Below are positions 26,473-37,241 of a DNA stretch of 64,000 nucleotides, piece by piece. Below the pieces are notes generated by a model that saw only the letters and a list, made by a program, of their open reading frames with translations, searched no databases and was not told where the DNA came from. The stretch is from Hondaea fermentalgiana (lineage: Eukaryota > Sar > Bigyra > Thraustochytrida > Thraustochytriidae), in NCBI GenBank assembly GCA_014084085.1, contig NPFB01000121.1, positions 245,334-309,333 of the forward strand, given 5' to 3'. Position numbers and translations under genes: made by a program. Within the stretch, counting starts at the first letter, position 1, and the number at the start of each line of letters is the position of its first letter.

Positions 26473-27053
26473 ATCAACAAACTCATTATCTATCTACACT
26501 TTGGTCAATCAGATCTTGCCTTAAACTTGTCTTCGGCAGCCTCACCCATCGATATGCCTATCAACCTTAGCTGACAGTGAGTGAGCTACTTACAGTTGGT
26601 TTGTAGTTTTTGCATCTCGTTGATTTTTGACAAGTATGCATTGCTTGCATGCAGATTTCTGCACTTCACTCTCCATCATCTGTGTCGTCATGACGCAACT
26701 GCAGTACTCGAGAAAAACTCAGGCTAATCCTTTGCGTTGCTGTCATTCGTAGATATTCATTCGTACTCGAGAAAAACTCAGGCTAACCCTTTGCGTTGCT
26801 GTCATTCGTAGATGTTCATCCGAAACAACAAAGGTTTTGTTGCCGCAGCCATGGCAGATGCTCTGGGCGACTCGTCACTCTCTCATTCACTCACTGTGGC
26901 AAACCTGACCTAACCAGACCTGGCAGGGAAAACCCGTCCCTGTGACGCAAAGCCGCATCGACGCGCAACTCACGCGAGAGGCGAAGCGAAGTGCCCAGAG
27001 CGGCGGGCCGGTGGAGTTAAGGCGCTCGCGGAGAGCAGGCTGGTCGCCACGCG
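26473..27053. other. Intergenic region with a tandem duplication
   Basis: 3' flank of the phosphotransferase-fold gene and 5' flank of the ENT-like gene, both on the plus strand. It contains the 59-bp tandem duplication at 26704-26821. No gene is supported. Confidence 0.5.
26704..26821. repeat. 59-bp tandem duplication
   Basis: Two adjacent copies (26704-26762 and 26763-26821) starting GTACTCGAGAAAAACTCAGG and differing at only a few positions. The near identity points to a recent duplication. Each copy contains an XhoI-like CTCGAG hexamer; no coding or mobile-element signature. Confidence 0.95.
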
Positions 27054-28481
27054 ATGGACGCGGTTCACGTTGTGGGCGTAGACGCCCTCGCGGCAGCTCT
27101 CGGCCTCGGGTTTGGGTCGTCCATTGGCCTCAATGCCGTGCTCTCGGCCGTCGGGTTCTTTTCCGTCCACTTTGGCAGGAGCTCCTTCATTTGGTTGACG
27201 TGCGCCTTGTATTTGCCCTCACTGCCTGCTGCGCTGGTTATTTTTGGGCTCAAATGGGTAAGCCAAAAGGACAATGTCACGAGTGCCGAAAGTCACAACG
27301 GTGTCGTCGATGCCCTGCAGGCGGGAGGGGAGTACGACGGCGCTATGAAGGATGTTGTCGGGCGGAGCAAAAAACTATGGGGCGATGCTTCGCTTGTCAT
27401 GATAGCTTTTGTCGCTGAAGCGTTGGGCCTCCTGGTGATTCCTATCATTTATCAAAGTTTTGCCAGCCTCCTGCTCGTCTGCTTCGTCCTCGGCGTTTGT
27501 TCTACTGTCTCGTTGGAGTACGCTCTACAAATGATTCTGATGCTGTCTGCAAATGCCAGCGAGGAGAGCTGCTCAAAGCTCAAGGCAGCAGTCTTCTCCG
27601 GATACCAGGCTTCAAGTTTGCTCTGCCTCATTGCCAAGCTCATCTCTGGTTTAGATCCCATGTCTCATGACAGCGTGGTTTCCGCCTTTTTCATCATGCT
27701 TGCTCTGATTGCGCTGAGCTTACTCTTGGCCGTCTTCTACTTCGCAAGATGCTGTGTAGCTCGACTTTCTGACTACGATGCTGTGCCTACTTCCATTCCT
27801 CTCGAGGACAACGAGGATTCACATTCTCCACTCATGCAGGGAGAGCCCGTTGAAAGCTTTGATGTCGACGATAGCGATACCTTCAGCCTCAACACAACCC
27901 CCACCACCACTACCACCATCACCACCGCAACTACCAGAACTGGAAGCCGAGCAGATTCTCGCTCATCCTGGTATGAGGCTGCTCTTCTTACGCGAGAGTG
28001 CGCGCTGTCGCTTTTTTTGACCATCTTTGCTTCCATGCTCGTCTTTCCCTTTTATGCCTTTGTTCCTTCGAGCGAAGGTGGCGAGGCCGCCCAAGCGCGC
28101 CTTGCTTCTGTACTTTTTTATGCCAAGACCTTTTCCGACGCAGCGTCGAGGCCCGCGACAGTGGTCCTTCCGCAAATTATTTCCTCACGACAACAACTTC
28201 TGGGTATCAGTGCTTTGCGCTTTCTCGTGTCTCTCCCATTGTTCTTTGTTTACACTTTCGGACACGGGGTCATACCTTGCAACGACACCTTGCTCATCAT
28301 CTACATTGTGCTCTTCTCAGCCTCTTCGGGCTATCTGAAAACGCTAAGTTTTCAGCTCTTACCGGACGACAAGGGGCTTGCGCAACAAGTGGCGACGGTG
28401 ATGAACATTGCATTTCAATGTAGCCTCTTCTCGCCGCTCATTCTTGCAGCTCTCGTGTGCGAGATCTTCAATTTGTATTGA
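27054..28481 (+). CDS. Equilibrative nucleoside transporter-like membrane protein
   Basis: A 475-residue polytopic membrane protein with about ten to eleven hydrophobic segments and one long hydrophilic loop in the middle (about residues 240-310, Asp/Ser/Thr-rich with TTPTTTTTI). The layout (six hydrophobic segments, large cytosolic loop, then four or five more) fits the SLC29/ENT family. Weak family echoes are the GSSIGLNAVLSAVGFF segment near the start and SSGYLKTLSFQLLP near the end, comparable to the ENT SNGYL region. Conserved ENT residues are only partly visible, so a divergent ENT or another 10-12 TM carrier is possible. ATG 27054 is in a good context (gcgATGg). Substrate unknown. Single exon. 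Confidence 0.6.
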   Translation: MDAVHVVGVDALAAALGLGFGSSIGLNAVLSAVGFFSVHFGRSSFIWLTCALYLPSLPAALVIFGLKWVSQKDNVTSAESHNGVVDALQAGGEYDGAMKDVVGRSKKLWGDASLVMIAFVAEALGLLVIPIIYQSFASLLLVCFVLGVCSTVSLEYALQMILMLSANASEESCSKLKAAVFSGYQASSLLCLIAKLISGLDPMSHDSVVSAFFIMLALIALSLLLAVFYFARCCVARLSDYDAVPTSIPLEDNEDSHSPLMQGEPVESFDVDDSDTFSLNTTPTTTTTITTATTRTGSRADSRSSWYEAALLTRECALSLFLTIFASMLVFPFYAFVPSSEGGEAAQARLASVLFYAKTFSDAASRPATVVLPQIISSRQQLLGISALRFLVSLPLFFVYTFGHGVIPCNDTLLIIYIVLFSASSGYLKTLSFQLLPDDKGLAQQVATVMNIAFQCSLFSPLILAALVCEIFNLY

Positions 28482-28949
28482 CCGAATAAGCCACAAACGT
28501 GGTGACTCAACGTCGGACCAATTTGCCTGCGCACCTGTTTATTTTGCGTCGCATTTGCGACATTCGAACGAAACCTCTACAATAAAAAAGCCCTGGATTG
28601 CTCTCCCTGTTCCTTTTTGTCTGTCTGTCTGTCTGTCTATCTGTCTGTTGGCGCTTTTTCCTTTTCGGGTTGGAGGCACCTGGACAACCCCAATTTCCGC
28701 AACCCATTTTAGCGGCCGACCGTTGAGCAGCGTTGAAGACTCGGACCTGGACTCTGCCTCGAACTCTGCCATTTCCAAGTCCAAGAAGTCTGCAGCGGCG
28801 TGCGCTCGGACGCTTGCGTCGGACGCTACGCGGCAAGCCTCCAAGCCAAACCGCAGCGTGAGGGGCACGGCCGCGTGGACCTTTGCTTGCAAGAGAGGAG
28901 GTAAACGCGCGTCGCGCAGGTCGTGGACAAAAGAAAGAAGAGGAAAACC
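28482..28949. other. Intergenic region upstream of the dynein gene
   Basis: 468 bases between two plus-strand genes, with a TCTG tetranucleotide run (about 28618-28647). The dynein frame remains open a little upstream of its ATG, but only from GTG at 28923. It probably holds the DNAI1 promoter and 5' untranslated region. Confidence 0.5.
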
Positions 28950-31321
28950 ATGGGCAAGGGCAAGGACAAGGGCAAGAGGGCCAAGCACGACGACGACGGC
29001 GACCACGACGGCGACTATGGCGATGGCGGCGGCGGTGGCGGCGGAGACTGGGGTATGGGCTTTGAAGAGCCACGCGTAGAGTGGATCGCGCCCAGCGAGC
29101 AGCTGCAGCTGAGTGCAGAGGAGCTCGAAGCTCCGGCAGAGCCCATTGTCCTCCGAAACAAGAACCCCAATGTGCCCACGAATTCGCAAAAGTACGACTA
29201 CTCCCGCTCGCAGTTTGTCGAGGAGCCGCCGCTGCAATATCAAGAACTCATGGTGCACATGGATATGCGTGGCAGCAAGCTTCACAAGGAAAGTCAGCTT
29301 GCTCAGTCCCAAATAGCCTGGACGCGCGAGGTTACCGAGAAGCGCCGCGAGCAAGAGCGTAGGGCCGCAGACGAAGACGAGGAGGAGGATTCCGCTGGCC
29401 TCGGCGCAACGAGCATGGGATCTGCTACCGGGGCCGAGACTGCGCCCTCTGGCGAAGAGGACCCCACCGCTCCCGAGCGGGTCGCCATCCCCAGTCTGCC
29501 TGCCACGACCGCGGCCACTCCCCTCGCTGCGCCCAAGGAGATCACCAAGAATCAGTTCAACTATAGCGACCGCGCCGCGCAAACGTTCAACAATCCGAAA
29601 AAGACGCGGGGCGTGAGCACAAAGCCGCCTGAGTTGCGACATTACCAAGAGTCCGTTACGCAGTGGGAAATTTACGATCTGTACGTGTCCAAGTTCTTGG
29701 AAAACATCAAGGACCAAGAAATCATGAATGCGGCCGCCAAAAAGAAAAAGAAGAAGAATGGACGCTCCGCGACGTCTTCGCTCTCGAGCTTGGACGGTGG
29801 CGAACCCGGGACCAGCGAAGAGAAAACGCGTACGACCAAGGAGGGCGACCTTGTTCATGGCGAGGAGATGGGCAAGTCGCTCAAGATTCTCGAGCGCATG
29901 GTTAACCAGAATGCTGAGCTCGAGATTTACGAGGATTACAAGTACTGGGAAGATCAGAGCGACCAGTTTCGGGACGGCGAGGGTAGCCTGCTTCCACTTT
30001 GGCGATTCTCGCATGATCGCGTCAAGCGCAAGCAAGTCACGTCGATTTGCTGGAATCCTGCTCTTCCAGACCTCTTTGCCGTGGGTTATGGCAGCTATGA
30101 CTTTATGCGCCAGGGTAGCGGCATGGTTTGCTGCTATTCGCTCAAGAACACCTCTGCGCCAGAATATTCGTTCACCACTGAATCAGGCGTCATGAGTGTT
30201 GACTTTCACCCTCAGTCGGCGCGATGCGCGCTTCTTTCCGTCGGTTGCTATGACGGTACGGTCATGGTTTTTGACGTACGGAGCAAGCTGAACAAGCCCA
30301 TATACATTTCTACCATCAAGACTGGAAAACGTAAGTTGTCGCCGAAGCCATGGATGATCTCGTCTCATTCACAACCGTCTTTTGGGATCAAAAGGAGAAA
30401 GGAAGGAAGGGAGGAGAGAACAGGGAGACAGGGGTAGGATCAGGAACAGGAGTGAAGCAGGAAAAAAAAAGAGGAGAGAGAACGAGTGTACTCACGAAAC
30501 GAAAAATGCACATGCGCGAAATGATGACATCGCATCACACAGATTCGGACCCCGTGTACGGAGTCAAGTGGACCGAAGAGGAGGTTGCCAAAGAGCCGAG
30601 CTTTTATTCGATCAGCTCCGACGGCCAGGTCGCAAACTGGTCCATGTCCAAGTCCTCGCTCAAGATGGAACCCATGATGCAGCTGAAGCTGATGCTCAAC
30701 GATAAGGACGAGGCTGACGAAGATGCGACACTCGCCGGTCTGGCAGGAGGATGCTGCTTTGCATTCAATACGAAATCAGAACATCTCTTTCTCATTGGTA
30801 CTGAGGAAGGCATGGTTGCCAAGTGTAGCAAATCGTACAGTGGACAGTATCTGCAGACTTACGAGGGTCATCACATGGCCGTCTACGCCGTGGCGTGGAA
30901 CCCATTTCACCCTCGCGTTTTCCTGTCCTGTTCTGCGGATTGGACCGTCAAGCTGTGGGACCACAATTTGCCGCACCCTATCATGAGCTTCGATCTGGGC
31001 AACCCTGTCGGCGAGGTGGCTTGGGCACCGTATTCATCGACCGTTTTCGCTGCAGTGACAAGCGACGGCAAGATTCACGTTTTCGATCTCAACGAAAACA
31101 AGCACGAGCCTTTGTGCGAGCAAAAGGTTGTCAAGCGCGCAAAGCTCACCCACCTTGCCTTTTCAACAGTGGCTCCTGTGCTCTTGGTTGGCGATGATCG
31201 AGGAGGAGTCAACTCGCTCAAGCTTTCGCCAAACCTGCGCAAGCCAGTCCCTGATGACGAGCAGCTGCCACGCATGGACCGCCTCCTTGCTGCCGCAGAC
31301 ACTTCGCAATCTTTCCAGTAG
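28950..31321 (+). CDS. DNAI1: Axonemal outer-arm dynein intermediate chain 1
   Basis: Two exons, 28950-30330 and 30543-31321, joined give exactly 719 residues. The intron 30331-30542 starts GTAAGT and ends CAG, and joining restores the conserved KHSDPVYGVKW segment, matching the HTDPV-x-x-VKW of other family members. The ATG at 28950 is in an ideal context (accATGg). The N-terminal half carries NQFNYSDRAAQTFNN and QWEIYDLYV, diagnostic of DNAI1/IC78, whose role is to anchor outer dynein arms to the axonemal doublet. The C-terminal half is a WD40 propeller (TSICWNPALPDLFAVGYGS, AVAWNPFHPRVFLSCSADWTVKLWDH). Length is near the human 699 residues. It shows that the organism makes motile flagella. 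The antisense 498-codon frame is a shadow. Confidence 0.95.
30331..30542 (+). other. Intron of the dynein intermediate chain gene
   Basis: A 212-nt intron with donor GTAAGT, a purine-rich body (GGAGAAAGGAAGG, AAAAAAAAGAGGAG) and acceptor CACACAG. In-frame reading through it gives an unrelated Lys/Arg-rich stretch and a stop, whereas removal joins two halves of a conserved motif. Confidence 0.92.
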
Positions 31322-31596
31322 GCCTCTTCCTCACTGTACGGAGAAATAGAGATTTCACAGTTACGAATGGACGAATTCTAAAAATGAATTAAAATTTTGT
31401 TCTTCATGCATGCATGTACCACGCAGTCATACCGTAGAAATGTAGAAAATGTCTTTTCGCGGTTGCCGCAGCCACGCATCTTGATTTACAAGATTTTACA
31501 AAGGAAAAAAAGGAAACTCATGTCAACAAATTTATTGTTCATAGACTACCGTTCTTTTTGTGCAAAATCTTGCTTGATGATACGGCTGTCGGCGAA

Positions 31597-34095
31597 TCAA
31601 GACAGCGCGAGATTTCCGTTGCGACGCTGTGGTGCCATTTCTACATGAATCTGAGCCGGGTCTTCCCGTGCGCTGAGCTGCGAGGCAAAAGACGGTGACT
31701 CGCTCTCACCCCCTTCCGGCCCGCCCTCCTCTTGTGTAAAAACATCGGAACTGTCGTCGTCGACATCTGCGCCGGCCACGAGGGCGACAATCGAATCATG
31801 GATTCGCATGCTGTGTCCCAAGGGAATGCGAAGACTGCGCACAGCCCCAAGGTCGAGTCTGTGCAAGACCGCACCATCAATTCTTTCTCCAAAGAAGGCA
31901 TCTGCATACCGTTTACGATCAGCCTCTGTTGAGCTCGGCAAGTCGAGCATTTCGACCCAGGTTGCAACATCTGCTGCAGACCATGCAACTACAGCAGTGG
32001 TCTGCACGTTTTGGAGAGGCGCGTAGAGGTGCTGCGTTTGCGATGCAGCTCGCTTGCAACACCATAAGAGTCCGCGGCGGAGCAAACCTTTGGGTCTTGA
32101 TGGAGCTGCAGTGGGTGACGCGCAGGAGTTCATGCACGAATGCATCAGATACGTTGTGGACGCAATGAGAACGAGAACAGTGAGCCACGCCGCCGCACTT
32201 CGGCTGTGACCAAGGGGGAAGACCAGGAACAGGAGCGGCGAGAGCAATCCAAAGGTGCGCAAGCCAGTGTTGAGTTTGTCTGCAAATACAGAGAGCCTCC
32301 GATGGTGCACAACGACAGAGACGAGGACAGTAGCGAGCATTGAGAGCAGAATGAGCGAATAGACGACAAGCATGGCGAGATCTGCGTGCGTGACGGCCGC
32401 ACGCTCCGGAATGCGGCTTCGCAACGACGAATGTTGGACCACCGCGGCTAACAACGAGGTCGTGCACGTCGTGAGCCGTGATCGTAGCTCGCTGAGCGGC
32501 AAAAAGTACGAAATGAGAGCTGATGCTGCAACAAATAGTGCCGGAGCGAGCTCGAGCGCGCCAATGATATAGGGTCGGTGCAAACTAACGACCCATGAGA
32601 GACGCGAGGAGGTGCGCATAGGCTGGCGCGCAATGCTCGCATCATGAGGAAAGCGATACGGGGGAATGAAATTTCCTGATAGCGGCGGCCAACGTCGTTC
32701 TTCGGAAATCGTAAAGCGGCTCGTATACGTAGGATGTCCGGCGCGCATGTCTGCTTCGGAAAGCGCAAGCGAGGAAAGGTTCTGTGCGAATCCAGAAAAG
32801 GTCTCGAGCATGCAGAGAATGGCTGTGGGCTCACGTGTGACGGACTGGCCCGCAATCTCAAGTTGCACAGACATGTCCTGGTCTTGGAACGGATAATTGG
32901 CGACCTTTGGGCTAAAGGTCCACGACGAACGTACACGAAAGTGATCAAAGACTTCAACGGCATCGTGTGCAAAAACAAGCTCAGGCACTGTCTTTGCAGC
33001 AGCGTTGATAAAGTTAAATGTGGACTCGAGCGATTTTGCGGCTTCCCCACGAATAAATTGGAAACGCTCGCCGTGAGCTACGTCCTTGCAGGTCCGATTG
33101 CTGTGCATTGCCTCGCGCCTTGCGGTCGCGACATCCTCAAAATCGAGATGGTACTTTAGCAAAAAGATCTGCAGGTCTGCATTGAATACACCCTTGCGCA
33201 AGTCAACGCCACCCACATCCAGAACAAAGATGCCAACACCATAGACAGCAATACGGTCAATTTGCACAAGGGTGTCAGCACCAAGGTTGTCTGGCTTGGG
33301 TTCGGTGACAAAGGTCCAGTCACTAAGGTCTAAGCCTGCAAGCCCCTTTTTCACATTGTCTGACAAGACGACGCGATAAGTGCGCTCATAGGCGAGGCTG
33401 GAGATGTTGAGCTGCACATGTACCTTGATATAAGGCATGCTGCTATCAGCTTCTCCGTTCGAGTCGTCCTCATCCGCGCTATTTTCCTTGTTGTTTAACT
33501 TTCCATCGTCATCGTCGTCGAGCGAGAGCCAGAGATTCTGGAGATGAAAGTCATGCTCCGCGACAACTCGCGTCTGTGCCCTGTCACCTGCGCCAACAAG
33601 TCGTAGCCAAAACCCGTCATCCGAGTGTTCGACCTCAGAAACTTTGTTGTCTGAGTCGTCACCACTGCTCCCTGCAGCAGATGCTTTTTGGGCCTGGTCG
33701 ACAAGGTGCTCAAAGATGGCCGGCAAGCCTTCACCCGTCGTCGTCTTGGTCTCTAGACTAACGTTGCGAAAAGTGAAGACGATCTCGCTGAGTTCGCTTC
33801 GCACGTTGGACTCGCCAGGACGTGGGGAGACCTTAACGAGGCGGAAATGCTCTGCGTGCCGGTCGACGCCCGCAATCCTCGCGAGCGCCTTGCTCTGCTC
33901 GAGCTTGACGTCGTCAACGGGATCTTGCGGCGAGATGGCGCCACCTGCTGCCGAACCGTCGCCTGTCTCGCCACTAGGGCGCGCGCCCGTGGCCGCCTCG
34001 CCGAGACCTCCGAGGAGGCCATAGGCCTCCGCACGCGAGGGGGTCTGGGTGACGAGCGCGAGCAGCACGAGCACCGCGCTTCGACCAACCCGCAT
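31597..34095 (-). CDS. Pentameric ligand-gated ion channel homologue with Ig-like and SAM domains
   Basis: An 832-residue membrane protein. Residues 1-23 are a signal peptide (VGRSAVLVLLALV...SRAEA). About 83-267 resembles a Big_5/SbsA-type Ig-like domain (VKVSPRPGESNVRSELSEIVFTF, ending WTFVTEP). Residues 276-505 form a pLGIC ligand-binding domain with the conserved YPFQDQDMSVQLEI motif (family FPFDxQ) but no paired Cys-loop cysteines, as in prokaryotic channels. M1 (about 507-530), M2 (about 534-557, entered by LPLSELRSRLTTCTTSLL), M3 (571-595) and M4 (608-655) follow; the RIPERAAVTHADL link between M2 and M3 is typical. Residues 701-773 are a SAM domain (WSAADVATWVEML...IDGAVLHRL...PLGHSMRIHDSI). 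Likely a ligand-gated channel with a cytosolic interaction domain; ligand and ion selectivity are unknown. Single exon. Confidence 0.85.
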   Translation of the reverse strand: MRVGRSAVLVLLALVTQTPSRAEAYGLLGGLGEAATGARPSGETGDGSAAGGAISPQDPVDDVKLEQSKALARIAGVDRHAEHFRLVKVSPRPGESNVRSELSEIVFTFRNVSLETKTTTGEGLPAIFEHLVDQAQKASAAGSSGDDSDNKVSEVEHSDDGFWLRLVGAGDRAQTRVVAEHDFHLQNLWLSLDDDDDGKLNNKENSADEDDSNGEADSSMPYIKVHVQLNISSLAYERTYRVVLSDNVKKGLAGLDLSDWTFVTEPKPDNLGADTLVQIDRIAVYGVGIFVLDVGGVDLRKGVFNADLQIFLLKYHLDFEDVATARREAMHSNRTCKDVAHGERFQFIRGEAAKSLESTFNFINAAAKTVPELVFAHDAVEVFDHFRVRSSWTFSPKVANYPFQDQDMSVQLEIAGQSVTREPTAILCMLETFSGFAQNLSSLALSEADMRAGHPTYTSRFTISEERRWPPLSGNFIPPYRFPHDASIARQPMRTSSRLSWVVSLHRPYIIGALELAPALFVAASALISYFLPLSELRSRLTTCTTSLLAAVVQHSSLRSRIPERAAVTHADLAMLVVYSLILLSMLATVLVSVVVHHRRLSVFADKLNTGLRTFGLLSPLLFLVFPLGHSRSAAAWLTVLVLIASTTYLMHSCMNSCASPTAAPSRPKGLLRRGLLWCCKRAASQTQHLYAPLQNVQTTAVVAWSAADVATWVEMLDLPSSTEADRKRYADAFFGERIDGAVLHRLDLGAVRSLRIPLGHSMRIHDSIVALVAGADVDDDSSDVFTQEEGGPEGGESESPSFASQLSAREDPAQIHVEMAPQRRNGNLALS

Positions 34096-34343
34096 TTTCT
34101 CTTGAAGGCGATTATACCTTGGTTGTCACAGAGCCGTCGCTTGGAGCCTTGCGGCGGCACTGCCGAGCACAAGCAATTTTGCCTCAAAGCCTTTTCTTAG
34201 AAGGAAGAACTTTGATGATGTTGTAGAATTTGCAGCATTCGAACAATTGTTGTGGCCACAAAAGAGAAATTTGCCTGGTTGATAAAAGCCATTGTCTGCG
34301 AGCGACTTGGGTAGATAAAGCATACATGATTTGATAATTCTCT

Positions 34344-37141
34344 TTAAAGGAAGTTGTTATTGCGCTGTGTGCGAACGTTTTCACAGGAAGAGCCTTGCGG
34401 GGCGGATTCATCGGGTTTTTGAGCGGGGCTGAAGGCAGATCGTCCGCTGGATTGATCTGCAACCAGTGCGGATCTTTCAATGGGATTTCGGATGGTCTCG
34501 AGTTGCGACGAAGGTGGTGACTTGAGCCGAGCCACAGTGGGACGTGAATCGAAATTGGCAGCAAGGCTTTTCACGAAAGAAAGGTTTCCGGGAGAGCGGC
34601 TGAGATTCTTTTTTCCCCAGCCTTCTGAGATTTTGTTGCGGATCTCTTCAACCGTGTCACCCTCCAGGTCCACAGAGAGTGGTGTGGTGGCTGATCCCAC
34701 GGAGCCAGCCAGCGACCCCGGAGAGATATAGCCCGAGGCAGACCTGTCGCACGAGCGAAACATTTTCACGTTCGGAGCGCGCGCGCCATCGGGGACCTCC
34801 ACTGCAAAACCTTCCCCTTCTTCAAAATCCATGGTGCCTGGAACACAGGCATCATCCATGTCATCGAGGATACAGTTGCCGCTGTCGCAGCGGTCGCGTG
34901 GGTGCGGAAGCGAGCCAAGCGGTCCGTTTGCTGGTTCAACAAGAAACTCATTTTCAAGCATGGAATCAAATTCCTGCGACGCCATGCTGCCACTACTGCT
35001 GACGCGTGGGCGTAAAGACGACCCTGCCTCTGAACCCTGGCGCGAGGTAGTCCCTTGCGGCTGAGACGCAAAAACACGTTCACGGAGGAGCTGCGCCTTG
35101 CGCTCGTGCAATCTGCGTTCGTACTCAAATACTTCTTCGAGCGTAAGTCCGTCTAGATCCGCCAAAGTGTTCTGACGATCTTGTTCGCTCGTAGCGCCCC
35201 AAACTTGCGTCTGAGCCAGACTTGGCGCAAGAGACTGATCTTGGGGGACTTGTTGCTCCTGCTGCAAAAGCTGACGTTGCTGCATTTGGTGATTGTGCTG
35301 GTGTTCCATGAGCTGCATTTGAAGTGTGTGTTGCTGGCTGAGACGGATTTGTTGCCTTCGCGCCGAGGCCTGCTGAAGTTGAGTCTGCGAATTGGCGGAC
35401 CAATTAACATTGCTGGGCAGCTGTTGCTGCTGTTGCTGCTTCTGCTGTCGTCGCGGCGCCTGAGCACGCAGTGGAGAATCGAGGGAATTCGAACGCAAGC
35501 GGGAATGTACGCCCCCCTGACCCGGCCCATTTCTACCTCGCGATTCCTGCAGGTTGGATGGTGTTGTTGATGTCGTCGTCGTTGCTGAGCTCGCAGCTGG
35601 TTGCCGTTTGAACTCGGCCGTGGTAGTGCCATGCGTTTGCTGGGCGCCACCTGGCTGAGTTTTGCTTTCGCTGCTTTCCGTATGCTGCAAACGAACGCCA
35701 CGTTGAACTTGGGGATATTGTTGATAATGTGCTTGCTGTCGGTGATCAAAAGTTGGCGAGGTCATGTGGCGCGCAAATGAGCCTGTACAAGATTTCGGTC
35801 GCGTGGACGTTGTAAGCCCACCGCTGCCCGTGTGGGTGCCTCCAAACCCGCCTCCCGTTTCGGACGCCGAAGAGCTCGGCGGCCGACGACGGCCACTCTC
35901 GTCGAGAGGACCTGAAGCGTACATTTTGAGCTCGTTGTCGCTGCCAAACCCAGGGTCGTCCGCGGGTGCCCCTGAGTCGAATACGTCTCCTGTTGCCTCC
36001 CTCCCGCGCGTGAGAAACTCAATGTCGCGGCTCGTCGGGTCTTGCCGTTGGTGACTCGACTTGTTGGGCCCCATCATAAGTACGGGCGACGTGGGCCCTC
36101 GCGAGGCCATTTTGTTCGCGCTCTGCTGCGTGCCCTGATTCGAATTTGCCGCTGCGGTCGAAGACGCCGTGACGAAGGCTTTGTGGCTCGGCGAAAGCCT
36201 CGCACGCGCGTTGTGGGAGACCATGACAGGGCTACGACTTGAGGAACGTCTGCCTCCCGAGGCGCCAGCAGACGCCGACAGCGAGCGGCCGGAGGTGCCG
36301 ACGCCTGCAAAGGCAGAGTTTGCGGCCGAAGTCAAAGCCGACGATGAGGACGACGATGACGAAATCGAAGAGGAAGCAGACGATGACGAGGTGAACGCTG
36401 AAGAAGCAGCAGCAGCAATGGCTGCATTGTCGTCGGTGCCGACTTGCTGCGCAAGGCCAAGATGCACGAGGCCGTTGCTCCCTTGCGGCGTGACGGTCTG
36501 ACCTCGCTTAGGCTTAACCTTGTTGAATGCGGACTTCCCTGCCGCACCCGTGCTAGCCGAAGTCGTCGCAGCGTGATGATGCGGGCTCTTGTTGCGCGTT
36601 TGCAGCGGCCACGCAGCCACCGGGGACGCCCGCGGCGAATTCCGCGTGTACAGCGGCGATGCCGAGCGCCCATGCGCCGGGGACGTCCGTGGCATGGGAG
36701 ACGTGCGTGGCGAATTTCGCGGGGACTTGCGGCCGTGTACGGGCGAGGGATTCCCACTCCTTCGCCCCTGCAAGCCGGCGCCCGGGACAGCGAGCGGCGC
36801 GGCGTTCACGCCAACACCCGTGTTGGCAGCGGACGCGTTGCTGTTGCCGCCTGGAATCACGAGATCGGCGCCGCCCGACGCACCCGCTGCGTTTGCCGCA
36901 CCGGCCGTCATTGTCAGTCCTGCCGAAGACGCGCTCGCAGCTCCGCTCGCAGCCAAGCCTCCCGCGCCGCTGCCCTGCGCCGCCGGCCCGGGCAGCGCGC
37001 TCGCGGAATCGTCGTCGAGCGCATGGTGCAAGTGGTGGATCGCGCGCACAGGAATGCTCCTCCCGGTCGCGCGCGCCGCGCCAGGGTTCCCGCCCCAGGC
37101 CTGCGCCACCGCGCTTTCCGCGCCCTGCGCCGCGCCCGCGC
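34344..37141 (-). CDS. Low-complexity Ser/Gln/Ala-rich protein, 5' end in gap
   Basis: A minus-strand frame of about 932 residues, from the gap edge to the stop at 34344. The N-terminus and start codon lie in or beyond the 100-N gap. Composition is Ser/Pro/Ala-rich at the start (repeated KSPRNSPRTSP-like motifs), with glutamine runs near residues 580-660. The C-terminal 170 residues are more regular (CDSGNCILDDMDDACVPGTMDFEEG, VDLEGDTVEEIRNKISEGWGKKNLSRSPGN). No known domain was recognised; many SP/TP sites suggest a phosphorylated, intrinsically disordered cytosolic or nuclear protein. Its 3' end is only 248 bases from the ATG of the channel gene, on the same strand. Confidence 0.7.
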
Positions 37142-37241
37142 NNNNNNNNNNNNNNNNNNNNNNNNNNNNNNNNNNNNNNNNNNNNNNNNNNNNNNNNNNN
37201 NNNNNNNNNNNNNNNNNNNNNNNNNNNNNNNNNNNNNNNNN
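37142..37241. other. Assembly gap (100 N)
   Basis: A 100-N filler between a minus-strand gene on the left and a plus-strand repeat-rich gene on the right. The base pair TT plus a consensus donor immediately after it shows that the LRR exon array continues into the gap. Repetitive exons are a likely cause of the break. Confidence 0.98.

Noticed and set aside
28539..30035. 498-codon minus-strand frame across the dynein gene
   Set aside because: It begins with TTG, not ATG, and runs antisense to conserved DNAI1 motifs.
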